From an uncultured Propionimicrobium sp. (GTDB lineage: Bacteria; Actinomycetota; Actinomycetes; Propionibacteriales; Propionibacteriaceae), in contig CAMIGX010000001.1 of NCBI GenBank assembly GCA_946221385.1, positions 310,001 to 374,000 on the forward strand: a stretch of 64,000 nucleotides of DNA, in the 5' to 3' direction. Shown piece by piece: positions 44,631 to 52,851 of the stretch. Position 1 is the first letter of the stretch, and each line of letters opens with the position of its first letter. Both the position numbers and the translations under genes were made by a program. The notes under the pieces are model-generated. The model worked only from the letters and a program-made list of their open reading frames with translations, did not search any database and was not told the DNA's origin.

Positions 44631-44714
44631 AGCGTTTAGTAAACGCTAGGTAAACGCTACAGCGCTCAGTTACGCTCACATGCAGTCACGTAATCGATTT
44701 CGGTAAACGATTAC
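44631..44714 (+). promoter_or_regulatory. cluster of three LacI-type operator candidates
   Basis: AGCGTTTAGTAAACGCT (44631-44647) is a perfect 17-bp palindrome. A second GTAAACGCTA follows directly (44650-44659). Further on, GTAATCG and CGATTAC arms (44690-44714) enclose GTAAACGATTAC. The core GTAAACG thus occurs three times, in phase with about one and six helical turns. They sit just upstream of the lacI ATG at 44737 and probably control the whole sugar operon through looping. Confidence 0.65.
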
Positions 44715-44736
44715 GCAGCTCAACGAGGAGCGCTGA

Positions 44737-45720
44737 ATGAGCACCATGCGCGAGGTCGCCCAACGAGCCGGAGTATCACCGGCGACCGTGTCGCGCGTCA
44801 TCAATGGTCAAGGCGGCTACTCAGCGCCAACCCAAAACCGCGTCGAAGAAGCTATTCGGCAGCTCAACTACCAACCAGATTCCCTCGCACGCGGCTTGAA
44901 GACCACTAAGTCGCACGTCATCGGTCTGCTCGCTCGCCGCGTCTCCGACGCTTTGGCCTCAGAGATCATGGCCGGCGTCGAACAAGAGGCACGCGCACAG
45001 GATTACGCCGTCATGCTGGGGCGCACTGGTGGCGACGCGGAATTGGTCAAAGGCTATTTGCGGACCATGCGGAATCACCGGGTTGCAGGCGCGATCCTGA
45101 TATCCACCACCATCTCCCCCGAGCATCGGGCGATGTGGGGCACCACCCGGCCATTGATATCGGTGGCGATCACAGATAAATCTGGCGCGCCGAGCGTAGC
45201 GGTCGATGATGCAAAGGCCGGCTACGACGGCACCCGCCGACTGCTTGAACTGGGGCACCGACACATCGGGCTGATCGCCGGCGATGCGAGCTCGATTCAT
45301 GTGGGCGCGGCTCGGTTACACGGTTATCAGCAGGCGATGCTGCAAGCCGGGCTCCAGCCTCTAGTAGTGCGCGGAAACTACTTCTACGAATCTGGATTTA
45401 AAGCCGCCAAGTCGCTGCTCGCGGAAGACCCAAGACTCACCGCGATCTTCGCACTCAGCGACGAGATGGCTGCCGGGGCCGTCAACGCCTTGCACAGCAT
45501 GGGAATCTCAGTTCCCGATCAGATTTCGGTACTCGGATTCGACGACACCGCCACCGCGAAACATTGCTGGCCCGCCCTGAGCACCGTCCACCAACCGCTG
45601 GCCGAGATGGGTGCCATCGCCGTCCGAAAGGTCTTGCACGCCAGGGATCTGGCGCCGCAAATCGTCGCTCACAAGATCGTTGAGCGGCAATCAACAGCAG
45701 AACCACCAAGGCGCCGCTGA
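44737..45720 (+). CDS. LacI family transcriptional regulator (glucoside operon)
   Basis: 327-aa repressor. MREVAQRAGVSPATVSRVINGQGGYS is the helix-turn-helix and YQPDSLARGLKTTKSHVIGLLARRVSD the hinge. A sugar-binding-like domain follows (GTRRLLELGHRHIGLIAG; SDEMAAGAVNALHSMGISVPDQISVLGFDDT). It is first gene of a five-gene operon with binding protein, two permeases and a GH13 enzyme, so it probably senses the imported sugar. CGAGGAGCG precedes the ATG. The operator candidates at 44631-44714 would make it autoregulated. Confidence 0.93.
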   Translation: MSTMREVAQRAGVSPATVSRVINGQGGYSAPTQNRVEEAIRQLNYQPDSLARGLKTTKSHVIGLLARRVSDALASEIMAGVEQEARAQDYAVMLGRTGGDAELVKGYLRTMRNHRVAGAILISTTISPEHRAMWGTTRPLISVAITDKSGAPSVAVDDAKAGYDGTRRLLELGHRHIGLIAGDASSIHVGAARLHGYQQAMLQAGLQPLVVRGNYFYESGFKAAKSLLAEDPRLTAIFALSDEMAAGAVNALHSMGISVPDQISVLGFDDTATAKHCWPALSTVHQPLAEMGAIAVRKVLHARDLAPQIVAHKIVERQSTAEPPRRR

Positions 45721-45721
45721 A

Positions 45722-45750
45722 CCAAAACCGAATAACGCCAAAACCGAATA
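45722..45750 (+). repeat. direct repeat upstream of the sugar-binding gene
   Basis: CCAAAACCGAATA occurs at 45722-45734 and again at 45738-45750, spaced 16 nt apart, between lacI and the binding-protein gene. Role unknown; it may be a binding site or a slip duplication. Confidence 0.5.
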
Positions 45751-45782
45751 TCGAATGCTAGGCACAAGACAAGGGAGTTTTG

Positions 45783-47099
45783 ATGAAGCTCAAAACCGCA
45801 CTATTGGCGATGCCGGTGGCTGCAGCGTTGCTGATTACCACCGCCTGCTCGGGTGAAAGCGACCCAAAGGCATCGGACAGTCCGGCTGGCAAAGCCAGCG
45901 GGACTACCGAGAAATTCGAAGGCCGCGGCCCGATCAACTATGTCTCTTCTCGCGACGCCTCCGGCGCGGCGAGGGAATCCATTGATCGCTGGAACGCCGC
46001 TCACCCTGATGAGCAGGTGACCTGGATCGAACTTCCCGACTCCGCCGACCAGCAGCGTCAACAGATGGTGCAAAACGCGCAAATCAAGTCCGACACCTTC
46101 TCGGTGCTCAACTTGGACGTCGTTTGGACCACTGAATTCGCAGCGAATAAGTGGATCATGGAATTGCCTCAGGACACCATTCCGGCTGGCAGGATGCTGC
46201 AGGGTCCGGTCGACGCGGCGAGCTACCGTGACAAGCTGTACGCCGTCCCGTACTACACCGACGGTGGCCTGCTCTATAGCCGCACCGATCTGATGACGGC
46301 AGCGGGAGTTGAGGCGCCTAAGACATGGGCAGAGATGAAGGCCGCCTGCGACAAGATCTTGGCGCTACCCGAAGCTGCTGGCATGAGCTGTTACGTCGGA
46401 CAATTCGACAAGAACGAGGCCTTGACGGTGAACTTCACTGAAGCCGTCGCCTCCGCTGGTGGTCACATCCTAAACAAGGACGGCCAGCCCGACGTCGACA
46501 CTCCCGAAGCGCTCGCTGGTCTGACTCAGCTGCAGGCAGCTTTCAAGGAGAACATGGTGCCCAGCGACGCCATCACCTACCTTGAAGAGCAGGGCCGTCG
46601 CGCCTTCCAAGAGGGCAAGGTCGTGTTCATGCGTAACTGGCCATTCGTTCACGCATCCCTAAGCGCGACTGACGGATCCAGCCAGGTCAACGGCAAGTTC
46701 GGCATTTCCCCACTGCCAGGCATCGGCGGCCACGCTGGCGTTTCAACCCTCGGTGGCCGAAACCTAGCCATCTCACCGTTCACGCAAAACAAGGCGACCG
46801 CACTGGACTTCATCAAATTCTTCACCAGCGAAGAAGAATCCATGCTGCGCACGGAGAAGAGCTCTCGGGCACCGGTCTACCCGAGCATTCTGAACGACCC
46901 GAAGGTGGTCGAGAAGCGGCCGCACTATCCGACACTGCTGAAGTCGCTGCAGAACGCCGAACCGCGACCCAAGGTCATCGCCTACGGCGCGACTACCCAG
47001 GTCATTCAAGAAGAGGTCTATGCAGTCTTGACGGGCACTAAGGAACCGAAGAAAGCCCTTGAAGACATGCAAAAGCGCCTCAAGGAAACTGTCAAGTAA
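45783..47099 (+). CDS. sugar ABC transporter substrate-binding lipoprotein
   Basis: Extracellular family 1 binding protein anchored by a lipid. The signal MKLKTALLAMPVAAALLITTACSG ends in the lipobox ITTAC with Cys about residue 22. The mature protein has the two-lobe features of maltose-type binders: WTTEFAANKWIMELPQDTIPAGRMLQG, AVPYYTDGGLLYSRTDLM, GKVVFMRNWPFVHASL, KFFTSEEESMLRTEKSSRAPVYPSIL. The ATG at 45783 is 6 nt after AGGGAG. Substrate is likely to be an alpha-glucoside, given the GH13 enzyme in the operon. Confidence 0.93.
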   Translation: MKLKTALLAMPVAAALLITTACSGESDPKASDSPAGKASGTTEKFEGRGPINYVSSRDASGAARESIDRWNAAHPDEQVTWIELPDSADQQRQQMVQNAQIKSDTFSVLNLDVVWTTEFAANKWIMELPQDTIPAGRMLQGPVDAASYRDKLYAVPYYTDGGLLYSRTDLMTAAGVEAPKTWAEMKAACDKILALPEAAGMSCYVGQFDKNEALTVNFTEAVASAGGHILNKDGQPDVDTPEALAGLTQLQAAFKENMVPSDAITYLEEQGRRAFQEGKVVFMRNWPFVHASLSATDGSSQVNGKFGISPLPGIGGHAGVSTLGGRNLAISPFTQNKATALDFIKFFTSEEESMLRTEKSSRAPVYPSILNDPKVVEKRPHYPTLLKSLQNAEPRPKVIAYGATTQVIQEEVYAVLTGTKEPKKALEDMQKRLKETVK

Positions 47100-47108
47100 T
47101 TGACCGCG

Positions 47109-47145
47109 CAGGGGTCTGCGAAGCGATGTGGCTCGCAGGCCCCTG
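47109..47145 (+). terminator. intergenic hairpin between binding protein and permease
   Basis: CAGGGGTCTGCGA (47109-47121) pairs with TCGCAGGCCCCTG (47133-47145) over 13 bp with one G-U, loop of 11 nt. It lies 10 nt after the binding-protein stop and is not followed by a U-run. Such hairpins after a binding-protein gene stabilise its mRNA or attenuate the permease genes. Confidence 0.7.
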
Positions 47146-47179
47146 TTCAACTGACGAAGATCATGAACACGAGACGAAT

Positions 47180-48172
47180 ATGAGCACTGTTGCAGACGTC
47201 AAAACCACCCGCCGCCGACAGATGCCAGAAGGTCGAATGGCTGGCCTGCTGCTTTCCCCGACATTGCTGGTCTTAGCCCTGGTGATTGCCTATCCACTGC
47301 TTGCAGCGGTGTATCAGTCCCTATTCGCCAGCCGGTCTGGCGTCGATGAGGATGGTTTCGTCACCGAAGGGGAAACCTTCGTCGGACTGGGAAATTACGT
47401 CGACATTTTCACCGGGCCAGCGGGCGAACGCTTCTGGAACGCCTTTTGGAATACCACCTACTTCACCTTCGTCACCGTCACTTTAGAGACGGTCCTGGGA
47501 GTGTGCTTGGCGCTCGCCATGAACCGCGCCTTCAAAGGCCGCGCCTTCTTGAGGGCCAGCATTTTGATCCCCTGGGCCATCCCGACTGCCGTTTCCGGCC
47601 TGCTGTGGCGATGGATCTTTCAATCCCAAGGCATCGCCAACGACCTGCTCGGGAAGGAAATCCTATGGACTGCCGAGGGCTTCTCAGCCCAAATGGCCAT
47701 CATCATCGCCGAGGTCTGGAAGACCGCGCCCTTCGTTGGCCTACTGACGCTGGCCGGCATGCAAATCATTCCCCAGGAAATCTATGAGGCTGCCCGCGTC
47801 GACGGCGCCAGCCGATGGCGACAGATCTGGACCATCACACTGCCGATCGTCAAGCCGACTTTGCTGGTCGCGGTGCTTTTCCGAATGCTCGACGCGCTGC
47901 GCATGTTCGACCTGCCGTTCGTCTTGATCGGGCCTGGCAAGCGCTCCGTGGAGACGTTATCGATGCTGGCTTGGGAGGAATCGAACCAGCTGCGCTACGG
48001 CACTGCCTCGGCCTTCGTCGTCGTGCTATTCCTCTACGTTGCATTGATCGCCTATGCCTTCATCCAGCTACTGGGCGCCGACATCACCGGCCAACGGGAG
48101 CAACGCAAACTCATCCGTGACGCCGAGAAGCGTCGCAAACAAAACAGCAAGAACGCGGAGGCGGCCCGATGA
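47180..48172 (+). CDS. sugar ABC transporter permease, MalF type
   Basis: Membrane subunit, 330 aa. Six helices start at MAGLLLSPTLLVLALVIAYPLLAAVYQSLF. The EAA loop is YEAARVDGASRWRQIWTITLPIVKP. The ATG at 47180 is preferred over an open start at 47126 because the chain then begins MSTVADVKTTRRRQM with a basic cytoplasmic tail. The start overlaps nothing; the next permease begins within its stop (ATGA). Confidence 0.93.
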   Translation: MSTVADVKTTRRRQMPEGRMAGLLLSPTLLVLALVIAYPLLAAVYQSLFASRSGVDEDGFVTEGETFVGLGNYVDIFTGPAGERFWNAFWNTTYFTFVTVTLETVLGVCLALAMNRAFKGRAFLRASILIPWAIPTAVSGLLWRWIFQSQGIANDLLGKEILWTAEGFSAQMAIIIAEVWKTAPFVGLLTLAGMQIIPQEIYEAARVDGASRWRQIWTITLPIVKPTLLVAVLFRMLDALRMFDLPFVLIGPGKRSVETLSMLAWEESNQLRYGTASAFVVVLFLYVALIAYAFIQLLGADITGQREQRKLIRDAEKRRKQNSKNAEAAR

Positions 48173-49065
48173 GCACCCTCGACAATGTCCAAGACCAAGC
48201 AGCAACCAAGGCGCCCACGGCTGAGCAAGACATGCGGCCCTCTAAGAAGCCTTCGCAATTGCCGGCCTATCTCGGCCTGGTCGTGATCGGCATTTACTGT
48301 CTAGCGCCGTTCTATTGGATGGTCGTCTCCAGCCTGCGCCGGACCGCTGACATCTTCGATAACTCGCTTATCCCTGACCCGTTCTCGGTCGAGAATTATC
48401 GGAAGATCTTCGATTCTTCGACGATGTTCGGACAATCGCTGGTCAACAGCTTGATCGTCTCGCTGACGGTGACGGTTGCCGCTTTGGTGCTAGCGATCTT
48501 CGCGGCTTACGCGCTTTCCCGGCTACATTTTCGCGGCAAAGGCATTTTGTTGTCTGTGATCATCGCTTCTTCAATGTTCCCCGGCATTGCCGTGGTCGTC
48601 CCGTTGCTGCGGCTATTCACCAAGATCGGCTGGATCAACACCTATCAGTCCATGATCGTGCCGAGCCTGTCATTCGCGATCCCGTTAGCAGTTTGGAACT
48701 TGACGAACTTCATGCAGCAGCTGCCCTACGATCTCGAAGAGGCCGCGCTGATCGATGGCTGCACCAAGTGGCAAGCCTTCCGCAAAATCTTGCTGCCGCT
48801 GGCCGCTCCGGGCGTCTTCACCGTCGCAATCTTGACCTTCATTCATGCTTGGAACGAGTTCATTATCGCCTTGTCGATGGTCAACGATCCGCGTCGACAG
48901 ACCTCGACCGTCGCCATTTCCAAGTTCACTGGCGCCACGGAGTTCCAAGCCCCCTTTGGTGAACAAATGGCCGCCGGCGTGGTCGTCACCATTCCGCTAG
49001 TGGTCATGGTCCTGGTCTTCCAGCGCCGCATTGTCGAAGGTTTGACTGCAGGAGCTGGCAAGTGA
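48169..49065 (+). CDS. sugar ABC transporter permease, MalG type
   Basis: Second membrane subunit, 298 aa. The first helix is LGLVVIGIYCLAPFYWMVVSSL, and the EAA loop is LEEAALIDGCTKWQAFRKILLPLAAPG. Its ATG overlaps the previous stop and its stop overlaps the next GTG, so the three genes are translated together. No ATPase gene is present here either. Confidence 0.93.
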   Translation: MSTLDNVQDQAATKAPTAEQDMRPSKKPSQLPAYLGLVVIGIYCLAPFYWMVVSSLRRTADIFDNSLIPDPFSVENYRKIFDSSTMFGQSLVNSLIVSLTVTVAALVLAIFAAYALSRLHFRGKGILLSVIIASSMFPGIAVVVPLLRLFTKIGWINTYQSMIVPSLSFAIPLAVWNLTNFMQQLPYDLEEAALIDGCTKWQAFRKILLPLAAPGVFTVAILTFIHAWNEFIIALSMVNDPRRQTSTVAISKFTGATEFQAPFGEQMAAGVVVTIPLVVMVLVFQRRIVEGLTAGAGK

Positions 49066-50618
49066 GCAATTGGTGGGATGACGCGGTGGTCTATCAGGTC
49101 TATCCGCGGTCCTTGCAAGACAGTAATGGAGACGGTGTAGGCGATCTGCGCGGCATCATCTCGAGACTGGATTACATTGCCGGGCTGGGCGTCGAAGCGA
49201 TCTGGTTGAACCCTTTCCAGCCTTCGCCGCAAGTCGACAATGGCTATGACGTGACGCAGTATGTCGGCGTTGACCCGCTGTTCGGCAATGATGCTGATCT
49301 TGACGAATTGATCGATGAGGCCCACCAGCGTGGTTTAAAGGTTCTCGTGGACGTGGTGCCGAATCACTGCTCAAGCCAGCATCCGCTATTTCAGGCTGCA
49401 CTCGACGCAGGGCCGGGCTCGCCAGAGCGGGAAATGTTTCACTTCCGCGCTAGCCCCGACCGCGAGCCACCCAACAACTGGCAATCGGTTTTCGGCGGCC
49501 GCGCGTGGGATCCGGCCGACCCCGAATCAGCTACCGACGATGAGTGGTATTTGCACCTCTTCTCGGCGGCCCAACCTGATTGGAATTGGGAGAACCCGCG
49601 GGTGCACGACATGTTCGACTCGATTTTGCGGGAGTGGTTCGATCGAGGAGTTGACGGGATGCGAGTCGACGTCGCCCACGCGTTAGTCAAGGCCCCAGGC
49701 CTACCTGACACCGATCAGGTCGACGATGTCGTAGACGGGTTGCGAGCCAATCCCCTGGTCAGTGATCAAGAGCCGGTGCACGAGATATATCGACGCTGGC
49801 ATCAGATTGCGCGCAGTTATCCAGAGCCGAAATGCTTGGTTGGTGAAGTCAACCTAGAGCCAGAGCGGGCTGCCCGATTCGCCCGACCTGACGAACTGGA
49901 CCAAGCCTTCACTTTCAGCTTCGTCAAGCTGCCCTGGGATAGTCACGCCTGGGTAGAGACCGCAACCGCTCTAGAATCGGCGCGCGAAGCCAATGACAGT
50001 GGGCTTGCCTGGGCCATCGAGAACCACGACGTGCGGCGGGCGGTCACCCGGTACGGTGGCGGTTTGATCGGCGAGCAGCGCGCACGCGCGGCCGTGCTCG
50101 CTTTGCTGGCATTGCCTGGAGCGGTCTACGTCTATCAAGGGCAAGAACTCGGCCTGCCTGAAGTCGAGATACCCGAAGAGCGCCGGCTCGATCCTATGTG
50201 GCGCCGCGGTCGAGTTTGCCGAGACGGTGTCCGCGTCCCGCTGCCTTGGAAGTGCGACCCCGAAGGCGGGCACGGCTTCACCCTCCCAGGAGTCGAGCCT
50301 TGGCTGCCGCAGCCTCCGGACTGGGGCAAATATGTCGTCGAGCTAGCTGAAACTGACCCAAACAGCACACTGCACCTGGTCCGCGAAGCCATCGGCTTTC
50401 GGCGAGAACTGCGCAGTAGGCTGGCCCAACACCGACGCGCATCATGGACGCTGACGTCGGCGGGCGGTGTGAAGATCTCGCGCGGTCCGCTGACGGTGTT
50501 GATAGCTATGGGTAACGCTTCAGAACATATGAGCGATGGCGAGGTGTTGATTAACAGCGCCGAACTGGTGGACGGAAAATTGCCGCCAAATGCCAGCGCG
50601 TGGATTTGGCGGCCCTGA
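49062..50618 (+). CDS. glycoside hydrolase family 13 (alpha-glucosidase type)
   Basis: Cytosolic 518-aa alpha-amylase-fold enzyme. WDDAVVYQVYPRSLQDSNGDGVGDLRGI and VDVVPNH are conserved blocks. The catalytic triad is Asp about 203 (GMRVDVAH), Glu about 262 (LVGEVNLE) and Asp about 323 (IENHDVRR). VVYQVYPRS and the lack of a signal peptide suit an oligo-alpha-glucosidase acting on imported disaccharides such as maltose, isomaltose or a related alpha-glucoside. The exact bond is not deducible. GTG at 49062 overlaps the permease stop. It is convergent with the transcarboxylase operon with only 12 nt between stops. Confidence 0.92.
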   Translation: MSNWWDDAVVYQVYPRSLQDSNGDGVGDLRGIISRLDYIAGLGVEAIWLNPFQPSPQVDNGYDVTQYVGVDPLFGNDADLDELIDEAHQRGLKVLVDVVPNHCSSQHPLFQAALDAGPGSPEREMFHFRASPDREPPNNWQSVFGGRAWDPADPESATDDEWYLHLFSAAQPDWNWENPRVHDMFDSILREWFDRGVDGMRVDVAHALVKAPGLPDTDQVDDVVDGLRANPLVSDQEPVHEIYRRWHQIARSYPEPKCLVGEVNLEPERAARFARPDELDQAFTFSFVKLPWDSHAWVETATALESAREANDSGLAWAIENHDVRRAVTRYGGGLIGEQRARAAVLALLALPGAVYVYQGQELGLPEVEIPEERRLDPMWRRGRVCRDGVRVPLPWKCDPEGGHGFTLPGVEPWLPQPPDWGKYVVELAETDPNSTLHLVREAIGFRRELRSRLAQHRRASWTLTSAGGVKISRGPLTVLIAMGNASEHMSDGEVLINSAELVDGKLPPNASAWIWRP

Positions 50619-50630
50619 GCTTCTTAGTGG

Positions 50631-50993
50631 TCAGCCAGCCAGCGCGATTAGCGCTTGGCCACCTTGCACCGAGTCGCGAACCTTAACCAGGATCGACTCG
50701 ATCTTGCCAGCGCTCGGCGCTGAGATCTCGGTCTCCATCTTCATGGCTTCCAAGATCACAACGACCTGGCCAGCGGTGACCTCGTCACCTTCGTTGACCA
50801 GAATCTTCGAGACCGAACCGGCCAGCGGCGCAGTAATAGCGTTAGCTGGTGCGCCAGGAACCGTCGCGGTCGCTGGCGCCGGAGCGGCCACCCCGCCGCC
50901 ACCGATTACGATTGGTGGCGGAGCGTGGCGGTTGTCGTCTACATCGACATCCACGTCATAGGTGGTGCCGTTGACAGTCATCTTCAGCTTCAT
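50631..50993 (-). CDS. methylmalonyl-CoA carboxytransferase 1.3S biotin carrier subunit
   Basis: 120 aa. Starts [20 protein letters not shown]; a Pro/Ala/Gly-rich linker follows ([20 protein letters not shown]). The biotinyl domain has [11 protein letters not shown] with the biotinylated Lys in AMKM. It moves the carboxyl group between the 12S and 5S subunits. Resemblance to the Propionibacterium 1.3S subunit is close throughout. Last gene of the operon. Confidence 0.95.
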   Translation of the reverse strand: MKLKMTVNGTTYDVDVDVDDNRHAPPPIVIGGGGVAAPAPATATVPGAPANAITAPLAGSVSKILVNEGDEVTAGQVVVILEAMKMETEISAPSAGKIESILVKVRDSVQGGQALIALAG

Positions 50994-51020
50994 ATTCGTT
51001 ATCCCCTGCCTAAGTCAGGC

Positions 51021-51278
51021 TCAGCGCGTCACAGCGCGGTTGTGGACGTTAGTTCTGGACTGCTGCACCCAAGAGCCGGGCACCACGCGGTGCACCGAAC
51101 GGATGTTGCCTTGGACCCCGAGTTGGGCAGCCGCGGCAGCCGCGAGGAGGATCAGCTCCTCGTCACTGGGCTGCCGGCGCGCCTCATACTCGGCGACCTT
51201 CTTCTCCAGCCGCTCGACTTGCCGAGACAGCTTCGAGACGAGCTTGACCAGCTCTTCTTGCGTCATTTCCTTGGCCAT
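51021..51278 (-). CDS. small transcarboxylase-operon protein (ACC-epsilon/OadG-like)
   Basis: 85 aa between the 12S and 1.3S genes, all on the minus strand. The N-terminal half is a coiled coil, MTQEELVKLVSKLSRQVERLEKKVAEYEARRQ. The C-terminal half, DEELILLAAAAAAQLG then IRSVHRV and SWVQQSR, is like the small helper subunits (epsilon or OadG-type) of biotin-dependent carboxylases with a W-x-Q-x-x-R motif. It probably scaffolds the biotin carrier on the 12S core. Role is inferred from motif and place. Confidence 0.65.
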   Translation of the reverse strand: MAKEMTQEELVKLVSKLSRQVERLEKKVAEYEARRQPSDEELILLAAAAAAQLGVQGNIRSVHRVVPGSWVQQSRTNVHNRAVTR

Positions 51279-51289
51279 TGGTGCACCTC

Positions 51290-52840
51290 TTAGGCCGGAC
51301 CCAGACCGTGCTTTTTGCTCGGCCGCAGCTCGCGCTTATTAGCGAAGGCAGCCAGCGAAGTCGCGATCTCATAGCGGGTATCAGCTGGATCGATGATGTC
51401 GTCCACCAAGCCGTGCGCAGCCGACATGTATGGCGTCGAGAAGGTCTCGCGATACTCCTCGACTAACTCGGCACGACGCACCTCGGGATCTTCAGCCTCA
51501 GAGATCTCGCGGCGGAAGACGACGTTCGCCGCGCCCTCAGCACCCATGACGGCGATCTCAGCGCTCGGCCACGCGAAGACCTTGTCGGCACCCAGGTCCT
51601 TGGCGCACATCGCCAGGTAGGCGCCGCCATAGGCCTTACGCAACACGACGGTGATCTTCGGGACCGTAGCGGCCGAGTAGGCATAAAGCATCTTGGCGCC
51701 GTGCCGGATGATGCCGCCGCGCTCTTGGGCCACGCCGGGCAGGAAGCCCGAGGTGTCGACCAGCGTCACCAGCGGAATGTTGAAGGCATTGCAGAAGCGG
51801 ATGAACTTGCTCGCCTTGTCCGAAGAGTCGATGTCGAGCACGCCCGACATGACGCTGGGCTGGTTGGCGATGAAGCCGACGCTCTTGCCGGTGATGCGGC
51901 CAAAACCGATGACGATATTGCGCGCCCAACCGGCCTGTACCTCGAGGAAATCGCCATTGTCGACGATCTCGTTGATGATGTCGCGGACGTCATAGCCCTT
52001 ATTGTCTTCAGCAGGCAAGATTTCGCGCAGCTTGGCGTTCGACTCGGCAGTGAAGTCCGGGTCGACCAGCGGCGGCTCTTCAGTGTTATTGGACGGCAGG
52101 AAGCTGAGCAGCTTCTGCGCGATCAAGATCGCCTGCTGGTCATCGTCAGCCACGAAGTGCACGACGCCGGAAGCCATTTGCGCGTCCGCGCCACCCAAGT
52201 CTTCCTGGGTGACCTTTTCGCCGGTGACCTGCTCGATGACGCCCGGGCCGGTGATGAACATGTAGGACTTGCGGGTCTGAATGATGAAGTCGGTCAGCGC
52301 CGGCGAATAGGCAGCACCACCAGCGCAAGGACCGGAGATGATCGAGATCTGCGGCACTGCACCCGACAGCTTGACGTTGGAGTAAAAGACCTTGCCATAG
52401 CCGGAAAGCGAGTCGATACCTTCCTGGACGCGGGCGCCGCCCGAGTCATTGAAGAAGATGAACGGGCTACCGGTACGCAGCGCGTCTTCTAGGGCATTGG
52501 AGACCTTGATGGAGTGCGTCTCGCCAGCCGAACCACCCATGACGGTGAAATCCTGGCTAGCGATGTAGACGACTCGTCCGTCAATGGTCGCGTGGCCGGT
52601 GACGACGCCGTCAGCGGGCATGTCAGCGGTGTCCATGCCGAAGGTCGTCGTCCGGTTCTTACGGAAGGCGCCGACTTCGTGGAAAGAGCCACCGTCGACC
52701 AGCTCTTCAATCCGCTCACGGGCGGTCATCTTGCCTTGTTCGTGCTGCTTGGCAATGCGCTTCTCGCCACCGCCAGCGTGCACCCGGGCGCGCTCGGCAG
52801 TGAGATCGTCGATGCGCTCGGCCATTGTTTTCTTAGCCAT
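51290..52840 (-). CDS. mmdA: methylmalonyl-CoA carboxytransferase 12S subunit
   Basis: 516 aa carboxyltransferase. It takes the carboxyl group from (S)-methylmalonyl-CoA, giving propionyl-CoA. Two crotonase-like halves carry GGARVQEG, ISGPCAGGAAYSPALTDF, then LVDTSGFLPGVAQERGGIIRHGAKMLYAY and RKAYGGAYLAMCAKDLGADKVFAWPSAEIAVMG. These bind the CoA ester and biotin. GAGGAGTCT lies before the ATG. Second gene of the 5S-12S-small-1.3S order. Confidence 0.95.
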   Translation of the reverse strand: MAKKTMAERIDDLTAERARVHAGGGEKRIAKQHEQGKMTARERIEELVDGGSFHEVGAFRKNRTTTFGMDTADMPADGVVTGHATIDGRVVYIASQDFTVMGGSAGETHSIKVSNALEDALRTGSPFIFFNDSGGARVQEGIDSLSGYGKVFYSNVKLSGAVPQISIISGPCAGGAAYSPALTDFIIQTRKSYMFITGPGVIEQVTGEKVTQEDLGGADAQMASGVVHFVADDDQQAILIAQKLLSFLPSNNTEEPPLVDPDFTAESNAKLREILPAEDNKGYDVRDIINEIVDNGDFLEVQAGWARNIVIGFGRITGKSVGFIANQPSVMSGVLDIDSSDKASKFIRFCNAFNIPLVTLVDTSGFLPGVAQERGGIIRHGAKMLYAYSAATVPKITVVLRKAYGGAYLAMCAKDLGADKVFAWPSAEIAVMGAEGAANVVFRREISEAEDPEVRRAELVEEYRETFSTPYMSAAHGLVDDIIDPADTRYEIATSLAAFANKRELRPSKKHGLGPA

Positions 52841-52851
52841 CTTTAGACTCC

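Noticed and set aside
44457..44639. 60-codon open frame in the gap before lacI
   Set aside because: No ribosome site or family likeness, and it overlaps the operator region.
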